A DNA stretch of 12,012 bases from an uncultured Burkholderiales bacterium (GTDB lineage Bacteria; Pseudomonadota; Gammaproteobacteria; Burkholderiales; Burkholderiaceae_E), in contig CAIXXI010000172.1 of assembly GCA_903923345.1 (NCBI GenBank), positions 1 through 12,012 of the forward strand, given 5' to 3'. Position 1 is the first letter of the stretch. Every line of letters starts with the position of its first letter. The notes under the pieces are model-generated. The model searched no databases. It had not been told where the DNA came from and saw nothing but the letters and a program-made list of their open reading frames with translations. The translations under genes and the position numbers were made by a program. This document shows positions 6,593-12,012 of the stretch, piece by piece.

Positions 6593-7288
6593 ATGATCAA
6601 GCTGTATTTCCACCCGACGCCAAACCCTTTCAAGATTGCGCTGTATCTGGAGGAAACCGGAACACCTTACGAGGTCATTCCTGTCGATACCCGAAAAGGC
6701 GATCAGCACACGCCGGAATACAAAAAGATCAACCCCAATTCAAAAACGCCTTCCATTCAGGATGGTGACATCACGGTTTTTGATAGCACCGCGATCCTGC
6801 TTTATCTGTCAGAGAAGATCGGCAAGTTCCTTCCTCCCAACACGCCCAGAGACAGGGGTGAGATGCATCAATGGTTGATGTTCATCGCGACAGGTATCGG
6901 GCCTTATTGCGGCCAATCGGTTCACTTCAAACATTTCGCACCTGATCCGAAGGAATACGCGGTTAACCGGTATGACTTCGAGGCATGGAGACACTGGAAC
7001 ATCATCGAAGAGCGTCTGAGCCAGCACCCTTACATGCTCGGAGATGAGTACGGCATTGTGGACATCGCCTTGTGGCCGTGGGCCAGAATGGTTCCCAGGT
7101 TTCTGAACGAAAACGCGTTCGAAAAGCTGCCGAACGTCAAACGATTTCTGGATGAGGTGAGTGAACGTCCTGCAGCAAAGAGAGCGTTGAGTTTGCAGAC
7201 GCTGCACGAATTCAAGACAAGCCTCGATGATGAAGCCCGCAAGGCTTTGTTCCCGTCGAATGAGCGTCTCAAAACAACAGGGGTGTGA
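6593..7288 (+). CDS. Glutathione S-transferase, nu-class (YfcG-like)
   Basis: This 231-residue cytosolic enzyme has a thioredoxin-like N-domain (~1-80) with a T9-P10-N11 motif in place of a catalytic Tyr/Ser, cis-Pro53 in SKTPSI, and the glutathione-binding D64-S65-T66. The helical C-domain (~90-205) carries GDEYGIVDIALWPW. The TPN motif and the DSTAILLYLSEK stretch are those of nu-class enzymes such as E. coli YfcG, which mainly reduce disulfides using bound glutathione rather than conjugate xenobiotics. That comparison rests on motif memory, not alignment. ATG 6593 has CAGGA at 6581-6585. A strong hairpin follows at 7299-7323. Confidence 0.92.
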   Translation: MIKLYFHPTPNPFKIALYLEETGTPYEVIPVDTRKGDQHTPEYKKINPNSKTPSIQDGDITVFDSTAILLYLSEKIGKFLPPNTPRDRGEMHQWLMFIATGIGPYCGQSVHFKHFAPDPKEYAVNRYDFEAWRHWNIIEERLSQHPYMLGDEYGIVDIALWPWARMVPRFLNENAFEKLPNVKRFLDEVSERPAAKRALSLQTLHEFKTSLDDEARKALFPSNERLKTTGV

Positions 7289-7298
7289 CGGCGCTGCT

Positions 7299-7323
7299 CT
7301 CGGGGCATATGAACTGCCCCGAG
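7299..7323 (+). terminator. Perfect 9-bp GC-rich hairpin after the GST gene
   Basis: CTCGGGGCA (7299-7307), loop TATGAAC, TGCCCCGAG (7315-7323). It starts 10 bases after the GST stop, a natural terminator position, but no T tract follows, so it may act as an mRNA end-protecting structure instead. Confidence 0.5.
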
Positions 7324-7448
7324 TATCGAGGAGCTGACGGAGTAGAAAATGTCCAGGTTCGAAGGAAGCGCTTGGCTGTCTTCTGATCGTCACATGAGGA
7401 ATCGAGTATCGGTGTCCCGAAAGACAATCCGTAGCCCAGCCTGCGCGC

Positions 7449-7913
7449 ATGAAATCCCGTCTTCAACTCCGCCTTGTACCCACCCGGATGGCTGCAGCGC
7501 TGCTCGGTTTGCTGATGCTCGTCGCCTGCGGAGGTGGAGGTAGAGGCAGTGCAGACAGCACGGCGCCTGGCATGCCGATGGCAGCACAACCGCCAGTGGT
7601 CGACTCGGGGGCATCGAGTGCACCCGCACCGACGGCCGTCCCTGCGAGCGTGGTGCTCCCTAGACCTGTCCTCAGCTTCAACGATACCGGTGTCAGCGTC
7701 TCCGACGGCCTGACCTTCAACGGCAAATGGTCGGTGGGGTCGCTGTTCGACGGCTTGGGCTGGGAATGGTCGGTCGACCAGGGGCGCACCTGGATTCGCG
7801 GTGAAGGCGACAGCTTTGTGGTGGCCGGCGATGGCAGCAAGCTCATCTGGGCACGGACCTTCGATGGGAAGGGGAACTTCTCCGGTAATCCCCCCAAAAA
7901 TCCGAAGGGCTGA
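7449..7913 (+). pseudogene. Lipoprotein with bacterial Ig-like repeat, truncated by IS insertion
   Basis: The frame begins with a lipoprotein signal, AALLGLLMLVACGGGG (lipobox LVAC, C27), followed by a Ser/Ala/Pro-rich linker to ~residue 72. Residues ~74-145 form one repeat of the type found in large surface adhesins: NDTGVSVSDGLTFNGKW, then WEWSVDQGRTWIRGEGDSF and a FDGKGNFS end. At 7883, codon 145, the sequence becomes the left end of an IS3-family element, and the last nine residues and the stop (7911-7913) belong to the IS. The original protein was therefore longer. No clear ribosome site precedes ATG 7449; ATG 7488 is an alternative but would shorten the n-region. The function is unknown; a cell-surface or envelope role is inferred only from the signal and repeat. 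Confidence 0.7.
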
Positions 7914-7950
7914 GAAGTAGAATTTCTTCCAAAGGAAGGGATCTACGGAA

Positions 7951-8217
7951 ATGAAGAAGTCTCGGTTCACGGACAGTCAGATCATGGACGCGCTCAAGCG
8001 CGCGGAGTCGGGGATTTCGGTGCCTGATCTGTGCAGGGAGCTGGGCATCAGCACGGCGACGTTCTACAAGTGGCGCGCCAAGTTCGGGGGCATGGATACC
8101 TCGATGATGTCCAAGATGAAGGAGCTGGAGGAGGAGAACCGGCGTCTGCGACGGATGTACGTCGAGGAGAAGCTCAAGGCGGAGATCGTGGCGGAGGCGC
8201 TCGCAAAAAAGTGGTGA
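7951..8217 (+). CDS. IS3-family transposase OrfA (IS-A)
   Basis: This 88-residue protein has a helix-turn-helix start (KKSRFTDSQIMDALKRAE, then VPDLCRELGISTATFYKWRAKFGG) and a C-terminal leucine-zipper-like coiled coil (ELEEENRRLRRMYVEEKLKAEI), as in IS51/IS407-type OrfA. It binds the IS ends and inhibits or helps transposition, and is extended into OrfAB by -1 frameshifting. AAGGAAGGG (7932-7940) lies ten bases before ATG 7951. It is intact, but its partner orfB is destroyed, so it could only act on other copies. Confidence 0.9.
   Translation: MKKSRFTDSQIMDALKRAESGISVPDLCRELGISTATFYKWRAKFGGMDTSMMSKMKELEEENRRLRRMYVEEKLKAEIVAEALAKKW
8205..8211 (+). promoter_or_regulatory. A6G programmed -1 frameshift site in IS-A
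   Basis: AAAAAAG lies in phase as A AAA AAG at the end of orfA (AAA at 8206-8208, AAG at 8209-8211), the canonical IS3-family slippery heptamer. Slipping back one base enters the orfB frame at 8211, which is open to 8261. It is now useless because orfB is cut. Confidence 0.75.
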
Positions 8218-8264
8218 GGCCATCTCGGCGCCGCGAGATGGCCGAACGTGCGGTCAAGGTGTAA
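8211..8264 (+). pseudogene. IS-A transposase OrfB, N-terminal stub
   Basis: After the -1 shift at 8211 the frame reads VVRPSRRREMAERAVKV. This matches the start of IS51/IS407-type OrfB, which normally continues for ~260 more residues with the DDE domain. The stop codon TAA (8262-8264) is provided by the terminal repeat of IS-B. No catalytic residue remains. Confidence 0.75.
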
Positions 8265-8286
8265 TGACCCAGTGAAAACCTGCTCA
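8262..8286 (+). repeat. Left terminal inverted repeat of IS-B
   Basis: Starts TAATGACCCAG and ends AACCTGCTCA; pairs with 9447-9470 and matches the solitary copy at 5036-5060 at 23 of 25 bases. Confidence 0.85.
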
Positions 8287-8311
8287 GGTGCTATGTTTGG
8301 AGGACACCACC

Positions 8312-8626
8312 GTGAGCACGTTGATGGAAGAGGAAATCAAACGCTGGACGGCGCGGCGCAAGACCGCGCTGGTGCTGGAGATCATTCAGGGCAAGACGAC
8401 GGTAGCGGAGGCCAGTCGGGCCTACGACCTGCCACCGTCTGAGATCGAAGACTGGGTCGATGACGGCAAGAAGGGAATGGAGAACGCGCTGCGTGCCAAC
8501 CCCCAGGACGTTCGAGAACAGTACGAGCGCCAGCTGAAGGACCTGCAGGAAGCGTACGGCGAAGCGATGCTGGAACTGCGTGCCCGAAAAAAGTTGCAGT
8601 CCCTGTTGGGCGAGGACGAGAAATGA
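8312..8626 (+). CDS. IS3-family transposase OrfA (IS-B), DUF1153-like
   Basis: The GTG at 8312 is chosen over the in-frame GTG at 8288 because TGGAGGA lies at 8298-8304. It gives 104 residues. The N-terminal half is a helix-turn-helix (RRKTALVLEIIQGKTTVAEA, then YDLPPSEIEDWVDDG) of the DUF1153/transposase type. The C-terminal half is a coiled coil (EQYERQLKDLQEAYGEAMLE) ending in RARKKLQSL. It recognises the IS ends. It overlaps orfB by ATGA at 8623-8626 and carries a slippery site, so both a separate OrfB and an OrfAB fusion are possible. This OrfA is clearly different from that of IS-A, showing two separate elements. Confidence 0.88.
   Translation: MSTLMEEEIKRWTARRKTALVLEIIQGKTTVAEASRAYDLPPSEIEDWVDDGKKGMENALRANPQDVREQYERQLKDLQEAYGEAMLELRARKKLQSLLGEDEK
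8587..8593 (+). promoter_or_regulatory. A6G programmed -1 frameshift site in IS-B
   Basis: AAAAAAG lies in phase as A AAA AAG (AAA 8588-8590, AAG 8591-8593) in orfA. A -1 slip enters the orfB frame at 8593, which is open through the orfB ATG at 8623, so a fused OrfAB transposase can form. This is the standard IS3-family control point. Confidence 0.75.
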
Positions 8627-9444
8627 TCGAGACGATCCGCCAGGGACTAAAGGAAGACGGATTCGACGTCTCGATCAGCAAGCTTTGCAAGTGGTTCGAA
8701 GTGCCGCGCCGAACCGTGTATTACCGCCCGACGAAGGCCGAGCCCAAGGTTCAGGAACATCTGCTGACCCCGATCAAAGCGATGATCGAGGAGAACCCGT
8801 CGTTCGGCTACCGGACGGTTGCGCATCTTTTAGATTTCAACAAGAACACGGTGCAGCGGATCTTCCAGATCAAAGGCTGGCAGGTGAGAAAGCGGCCAGT
8901 CGGCTTCAGGCCTCGAATCAAGGCCTTGTTGTCGGTGGCGGAGCGGCCGAACGAACGCTGGGCGACGGATCTGTGTCGGATTTGGGCTGGCCGTGATGGC
9001 TGGACGACGCTGGCGCTGGTGATCGACTGCTGCAGCCGGGAGCTGCTGGGCTGGCACCTGTCTCGCAGCGGCCGATCAAAGACCGCGGAGTCGGCGCTCG
9101 AGCACGCGTTGATCGCTCGATTCGGAACGCTAGGCAAGGTGCCGCAGACGTTCCTGCTGAGATCCGACAACGGCCTTGTGTTCACCAGCCGAAGCTACAC
9201 GGCCCTGGTTCGAGGCTATGGCTTGCGCCAGGAATTCATCACACCCTACAGCCCCGAGCAGAACGGCATGGTCGAGCGCGTGATTCGAACCTTGAAAGAG
9301 CAGTGCGCGCACCGGCATCGGTTCGAGTCGTTGCAACACGCCAGCAGGACGATCGGAGATTGGATCGGCTTTTACAACAACCGACGACCCCACCAGGCGC
9401 TCGGCATGAAGACCCCCGCTAAGGCATTTGCTTTAGCGGCCTGA
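8623..9444 (+). CDS. IS3-family transposase OrfB (IS-B), DDE integrase-type
   Basis: This 273-residue, full-length protein carries out strand transfer. An HTH_21-like segment (EENPSFGYRTVAHLL) around residues 56-70 is followed by an integrase core with D116 (WATDLCRIW), D182 (LLRSDNGLVF) and E218 (QNGMVERVIRTLKE). The second Asp and the Glu are separated by exactly 35 residues, the DD(35)E spacing of IS3 and retroviral integrases. The C-terminus YNNRRPHQALGMKTPAKAF is typical. The ATG overlaps the orfA stop. No stop or frameshift interrupts it, so this copy may be active. Confidence 0.93.
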   Translation: MIETIRQGLKEDGFDVSISKLCKWFEVPRRTVYYRPTKAEPKVQEHLLTPIKAMIEENPSFGYRTVAHLLDFNKNTVQRIFQIKGWQVRKRPVGFRPRIKALLSVAERPNERWATDLCRIWAGRDGWTTLALVIDCCSRELLGWHLSRSGRSKTAESALEHALIARFGTLGKVPQTFLLRSDNGLVFTSRSYTALVRGYGLRQEFITPYSPEQNGMVERVIRTLKEQCAHRHRFESLQHASRTIGDWIGFYNNRRPHQALGMKTPAKAFALAA

Positions 9445-9446
9445 GT

Positions 9447-9470
9447 TGAGCAGGTTCTGCTGGGTCATTA
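9447..9470 (-). repeat. Right terminal inverted repeat of IS-B
   Basis: Read on the minus strand it begins TAATGACCCAGCAGAACC and ends TGCTCA, pairing with 8262-8286. It starts two bases after the orfB stop codon. Confidence 0.85.
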
Positions 9471-9471
9471 C

Positions 9472-10419
9472 AGACTCTCACTGGCTGACCCTGCGTCGAA
9501 ATTCCTGCCCGAATTCGCTGACCTCAAGGTTGGGTCGGTTCGAAGGGGTGCTGACGGAACGGCCACCGTTGCACTTGAGCCAGTCAAGTCCCCGATGACC
9601 ATTCAGGATCTGCTCAGGCATACGTCCGGACTCACATACGGTGCTGCAGGATCGAACCCAATCAAGCAGGCCTATGTTGATGCGAAAGTAGGCGATCTGA
9701 AGGATACAAACGCCACCCTGGTGAGCAAGCTCTCCAAGCTGCCGTTGGTCTTTCAGCCCGGAACCACCTGGGAATACAGCGTTTCAACAGACGTTCTCGG
9801 CAGAGTCGTCGAAGTCGTCAGCGGCGAATCACTCGATCGTTTTGTCGCGCAACGCATCACGGGCCCGCTCAAGATGCGCGATACCGCGTTCTCGGCGGAT
9901 GCAAACCAGGGGCATCGCGCTGCCCGTCCCCAGGCTGAAGGCCCGAAAAAGGTCGTGCCACGCATACCGCTGGTCACAGAAGACCTGGCATACAAGTCTG
10001 GAGGTGGAGGCATGGTCTCCACTGCGGCTGACTATGCTCGGTTCTGTCAGTTTCTGCTTAACGGGGGTGAGCTGGATGGCGTCAGGCTGGTCTCTCGCAA
10101 GACCATCGAACTGATGACTGCCAATCATTTACCGCCCGGAACACCGATTGGGCCTGACATGGCCAGGTTTGAAGCACTCGCACCGTCTGCTGCGATGGGC
10201 CAAGGCTTTGGCTTGGGCTTTGCAGTCCGAACGGATGCAGGTCGGAATCCTTTGCCTGGCTCAACGGGTGATTACTTTTGGGGTGGGGCTTACGGGACCT
10301 TCTTCTGGATTGATCCGAAAGAAAACCTGTACGTGATCCTGATGATGCAATCACCCGAAGCACGCTTGCCTTACCGCTATCTCTTGCGGCAGATGGTGTA
10401 CCAGGCGATCGAACGCTGA
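9472..10419 (+). pseudogene. Serine beta-lactamase/esterase (family VIII-like), 5'-truncated by IS-B
   Basis: From the first base past the IS the frame reads RLSLADPASKFLPEFADLKV and later MTIQDLLRHTSGLTYG, then EYSVSTDVLGRVVE (the Tyr motif) and YFWGGAYGTFFWIDPKENLY (the W-x-G motif in place of KTG). This is the class C beta-lactamase-like fold of esterase family VIII. In intact relatives the nucleophile SxxK lies some 20-30 residues before the RLSL.DP segment, exactly the part removed, together with the signal peptide. The internal ATG at 9595 would give 274 residues but also no nucleophile. The remaining 315 codons have no internal stop, so the insertion seems recent. A strong hairpin follows the stop. 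Confidence 0.85.
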
Positions 10420-10425
10420 ACCTGC

Positions 10426-10450
10426 GCTGAGGCCTGGTGCAGGCCTCAGC
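10426..10450. terminator. Bidirectional hairpin between convergent genes
   Basis: GCTGAGGCCTG (10426-10436), loop GTG, CAGGCCTCAGC (10440-10450) form a perfect 11-bp stem. It lies 6 bases after the hydrolase stop and 56 bases past the stop of the minus-strand dehydrogenase. No long T tract follows on either side, but position and strength favour a terminator. Confidence 0.65.
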
Positions 10451-10506
10451 CGCTCAGTGCGGTTCAAACAGACGCAGAATGCTCGCGGGTGGTTTCAGAC
10501 TCGCTC

Positions 10507-11658
10507 TCAGCGAGCAGCCAGCCCAATCGAGCGGGCGATCACCTCTTTCATGATCTCGTTGGTGCCGCCGTAGATGCGCTGAACCCGTGCATCCGCCCAG
10601 GCGCGAGCGATCGGGTATTCCCACATATAACCGTAGCCGCCGTGCAACTGGACGCATTCATCGATGACTTTGCACTGCAGATCACTGCACCAGTACTTGG
10701 CCATTGAGGCAGTCGCGGTGTCGAGTTTGCCTTGCATGAGCAGGTCGGTACAACGATCGACGAAGACTCTGGCGACTTGAACTTCGGTCTGCAGTTCAGC
10801 CAGTTTGAATCGGGTGGTCTGAAAGGCGGCAACCGTTGATCCAAAAGCCTTGCGTTCCTTGGTGTAGTCAAGCGTCCAGTCAATTGCAGCCTGAGCAGCC
10901 GAAATCCCGGAGATGGCAATCTGCAGTCGCTCCCAAGGCAATTCCTGCATCAGGTAGATGAAGCCCCGATTCAGGTCGCCCAGAAGATTCGACTTAGGCA
11001 CCTTGACGTTGTCGAAGAAGAGCTCCGAGGTGTCCTGGGCCTTCATGCCGACCTTCTTCAATCGGCGCCCTTTCTCGAAACCAGGCATGCCGCGCTCCAC
11101 CAGCAACAGACTCGTGCCTTTGGCGCCTGCGTCCGGGTTGGTCTTGGCCACCACGATCACGAGATCGGCATGGAATCCGTTGGTGATAAAGGTCTTGGAC
11201 CCATTGAGGACGAAATGATCGCCTTCATCGCGAGCTGTGGTTCGAATGCCTTGAAGGTCAGAGCCTGCCGCGGGCTCGCTCATCGCAATGGCACCGATGA
11301 TTTCGCCGCGGGACATTGCCGGAAGGTAGCGATCCTTCTGCGCGGGACTGCCATAGCTCAGGATGTATGGAGCCACGATCTCATTGTGAAGGCCGAAGCC
11401 AAGACCCGTGTAGCCCTGGCGCGCAATCTCTTCGAACATCACCACGGAATACAGCTTGTCGGCAGCAGCGCCACCAAACTCCTCGGGCATTGACGGACAG
11501 AGCAATCCGTTCTCGCCAGCCTTGAGCCAGACGTCGCGGTTCACGTAGCCGTCTTCCTCCCACTGCTCGTGATGCGGAGCGACTTCCTTCTCGAGGAAGC
11601 GGCGAACGGTTTCGCGGTACTGCTCGTGCTGCTCTGAAAAAATGGTGCGCTCAATCAT
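10507..11658 (-). CDS. Acyl-CoA dehydrogenase (long-chain/isovaleryl type)
   Basis: This 383-residue FAD enzyme introduces the alpha-beta double bond in acyl-CoA and passes electrons to ETF. The order is an N-terminal helical domain (to ~120), a middle beta domain with the AIAMSEPAAGSDLQGI signature (123-138) and FITNG, and a C-terminal helical domain with ERKAFGSTVAAFQTTRFKLA, LHGGYGYMWEYPIARAWADA and RIYGGTNEIMKE. The position of the MCAD catalytic Glu is Gly364 (IYGGT); the base is instead likely E243 in ELPWERL, as in LCAD and isovaleryl-CoA dehydrogenases. Substrate length is not settled. AGGGAG lies 6 bases before the ATG. It starts 20 bases after the receiver-domain gene stop, suggesting one operon. 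Confidence 0.95.
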   Translation of the reverse strand: MIERTIFSEQHEQYRETVRRFLEKEVAPHHEQWEEDGYVNRDVWLKAGENGLLCPSMPEEFGGAAADKLYSVVMFEEIARQGYTGLGFGLHNEIVAPYILSYGSPAQKDRYLPAMSRGEIIGAIAMSEPAAGSDLQGIRTTARDEGDHFVLNGSKTFITNGFHADLVIVVAKTNPDAGAKGTSLLLVERGMPGFEKGRRLKKVGMKAQDTSELFFDNVKVPKSNLLGDLNRGFIYLMQELPWERLQIAISGISAAQAAIDWTLDYTKERKAFGSTVAAFQTTRFKLAELQTEVQVARVFVDRCTDLLMQGKLDTATASMAKYWCSDLQCKVIDECVQLHGGYGYMWEYPIARAWADARVQRIYGGTNEIMKEVIARSIGLAAR

Positions 11659-11678
11659 GTTCGTCTCCCTGGTTGGTA

Positions 11679-12012
11679 TCAGCTTTGTTGCCTGAGGTTC
11701 GTCGCAGCAACAGCCTCCAACAACAGAGGCAAGAGCTGCTCGGACGCGACCGGCTTTTGCAGCACGATCGTATCAGGGCCGGCGAGCCGAGAGATCACCG
11801 AAAGGTCCGATTCACCCGTCACGATGATGGACATCGGGGAATACCCCAGCCGTTCCTTGATTGAGGCAATCGCTTCAACCCCTGTCAGCCCGGCAGGCAA
11901 TCGGAAATCACACACGATGGCATCTACAACGCGCTCAGACGCACCATACGAAGCCCACAGATCGGAAAGCGTCGCGCCACTGCTGACAACCAGCCCCCAC
12001 TCTTCAAACACC
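11679..12012 (-). CDS. Response-regulator receiver domain, probable C-terminus of a hybrid sensor kinase (partial)
   Basis: The minus-strand frame is open to the window edge; the GTG at 12009-12011 is more likely an internal Val (VFEEWGLVV) than a start. The receiver core shows the phosphoacceptor Asp in AIVCDFRLP (codon 11907-11909), Thr in IIVTGES and Lys in VLQKPV. The first beta strand with its acidic pair lies beyond the edge. Receivers with CDFRLPxGxTGVEAI and ending soon after KPV often form the C-terminal end of hybrid histidine kinases, so that is my guess; a stand-alone regulator is possible. It phosphorylates nothing itself; it receives phosphate from a kinase domain. The acyl-CoA dehydrogenase gene follows after 20 bases. 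Confidence 0.8.
   Translation of the reverse strand, partial: VFEEWGLVVSSGATLSDLWASYGASERVVDAIVCDFRLPAGLTGVEAIASIKERLGYSPMSIIVTGESDLSVISRLAGPDTIVLQKPVASEQLLPLLLEAVAATNLRQQS

Larger units (their letters stand above)
7883..8261 (+). mobile_element. IS3-family element IS-A, left part, interrupted by IS-B
   Basis: It starts with GGTAATCCCCCC (7884-7895), the counterpart of the right-end repeat at 79-120, and shares GAGAAGTAGAA (7911-7921) with it. It contains an intact orfA with frameshift site, then 51 bases of orfB before IS-B begins at 8262. The remaining ~800 bp and the right end of this copy are not found after IS-B. Confidence 0.82.
8262..9470 (+). mobile_element. IS3-family insertion sequence IS-B, apparently complete
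   Basis: The ~1.2 kb element is bounded by imperfect inverted repeats at 8262-8286 and 9447-9470. Both begin TAATGACCCAG reading inward and share CCTGCTCA, differing by a short central mismatch and one-base indel. The repeat extends by one base on each side (G8261/C9471). It contains orfA and orfB with an A6G frameshift site, the normal IS3 layout. No direct target duplication is seen at the flanks, which come from two different genes. Confidence 0.88.

Noticed and set aside
6809..7450. 213-codon minus-strand frame under the GST gene
   Set aside because: It is antisense to a clear GST with intact motifs, and its translation resembles no family I know.
7269..7970. 233-codon minus-strand frame across the lipoprotein and IS-A end, including a basic DDQKTAKRFLRTW stretch near 7345-7390
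   Set aside because: The basic stretch vaguely recalls transposases but is too short to support, and the frame spans an IS border, so it is not an ancestral gene.
1..12012. CRISPR arrays, tRNA or rRNA genes
   Set aside because: No regularly spaced repeats, no cloverleaf-like sequence with a TTCGANNC arm and no rRNA-like stretch were seen by eye on either strand.

Overview
The window reads as GC-rich proteobacterial chromosome, most likely a Burkholderiales-type betaproteobacterium. That placement rests only on the overall look of the proteins (phytase-like lipoprotein, nu-like GST, DUF1330, MNT/HEPN relic, IS3-family elements) and was not tested by search. It is an accessory, insertion-sequence-worn region: ordinary metabolic genes alternate with truncated genes, two tandem toxin-antitoxin-type modules and pieces of at least two different IS3-family elements.

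Layout. 1-120 is the right end of an IS3-family element (orfB C-terminus plus terminal repeat). 211-2295 encodes a copper/topaquinone amine oxidase with a lipoprotein signal and all catalytic and copper-binding residues. 2450-2623 is the front of a DUF1330 gene, broken where a toxin-antitoxin region begins. 2668-3704 holds a promoter with a direct-repeat operator candidate, a Phd/YefM antitoxin, a RelE/ParE toxin, an MNT nucleotidyltransferase and the first ~32 codons of its HEPN partner. 3761-4930 (minus) is a phytase-like esterase lipoprotein. 5036-5060 is a solitary IS end. 5213-5458 is an internally shortened VOC/glyoxalase-like protein. 5585-6532 is an EamA exporter and 6593-7288 a glutathione S-transferase, followed by a hairpin. 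7449-7882 is a lipoprotein with an Ig-like repeat, cut by the left end of an IS3 element of the same kind as the one at the window start.

From 7883 to 9470 two IS3-family elements are stacked. The first (IS-A, from 7883) has an intact orfA, but its orfB is cut after ~17 codons by a second, apparently complete element (IS-B, 8262-9470). Beyond IS-B the DNA is not the rest of IS-A but a 5'-truncated serine beta-lactamase/esterase gene (9472-10419) that has lost its SxxK nucleophile region. This mismatch of flanks, with no visible target duplication, suggests recombination between two IS-B copies. A bidirectional hairpin then separates it from a convergent minus-strand pair: the C-terminal receiver domain of a probable hybrid sensor kinase (11679-12012) and an acyl-CoA dehydrogenase (10507-11658).

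The genes do not form one pathway. The likely transcription units are the amine oxidase alone, the toxin-antitoxin chain with overlapping ends, EamA-GST, and receiver-acyl-CoA dehydrogenase. I found no convincing undescribed system. The most informative signals are the broken tandem toxin-antitoxin chain, the IS-mediated junctions and the shortened VOC frame.
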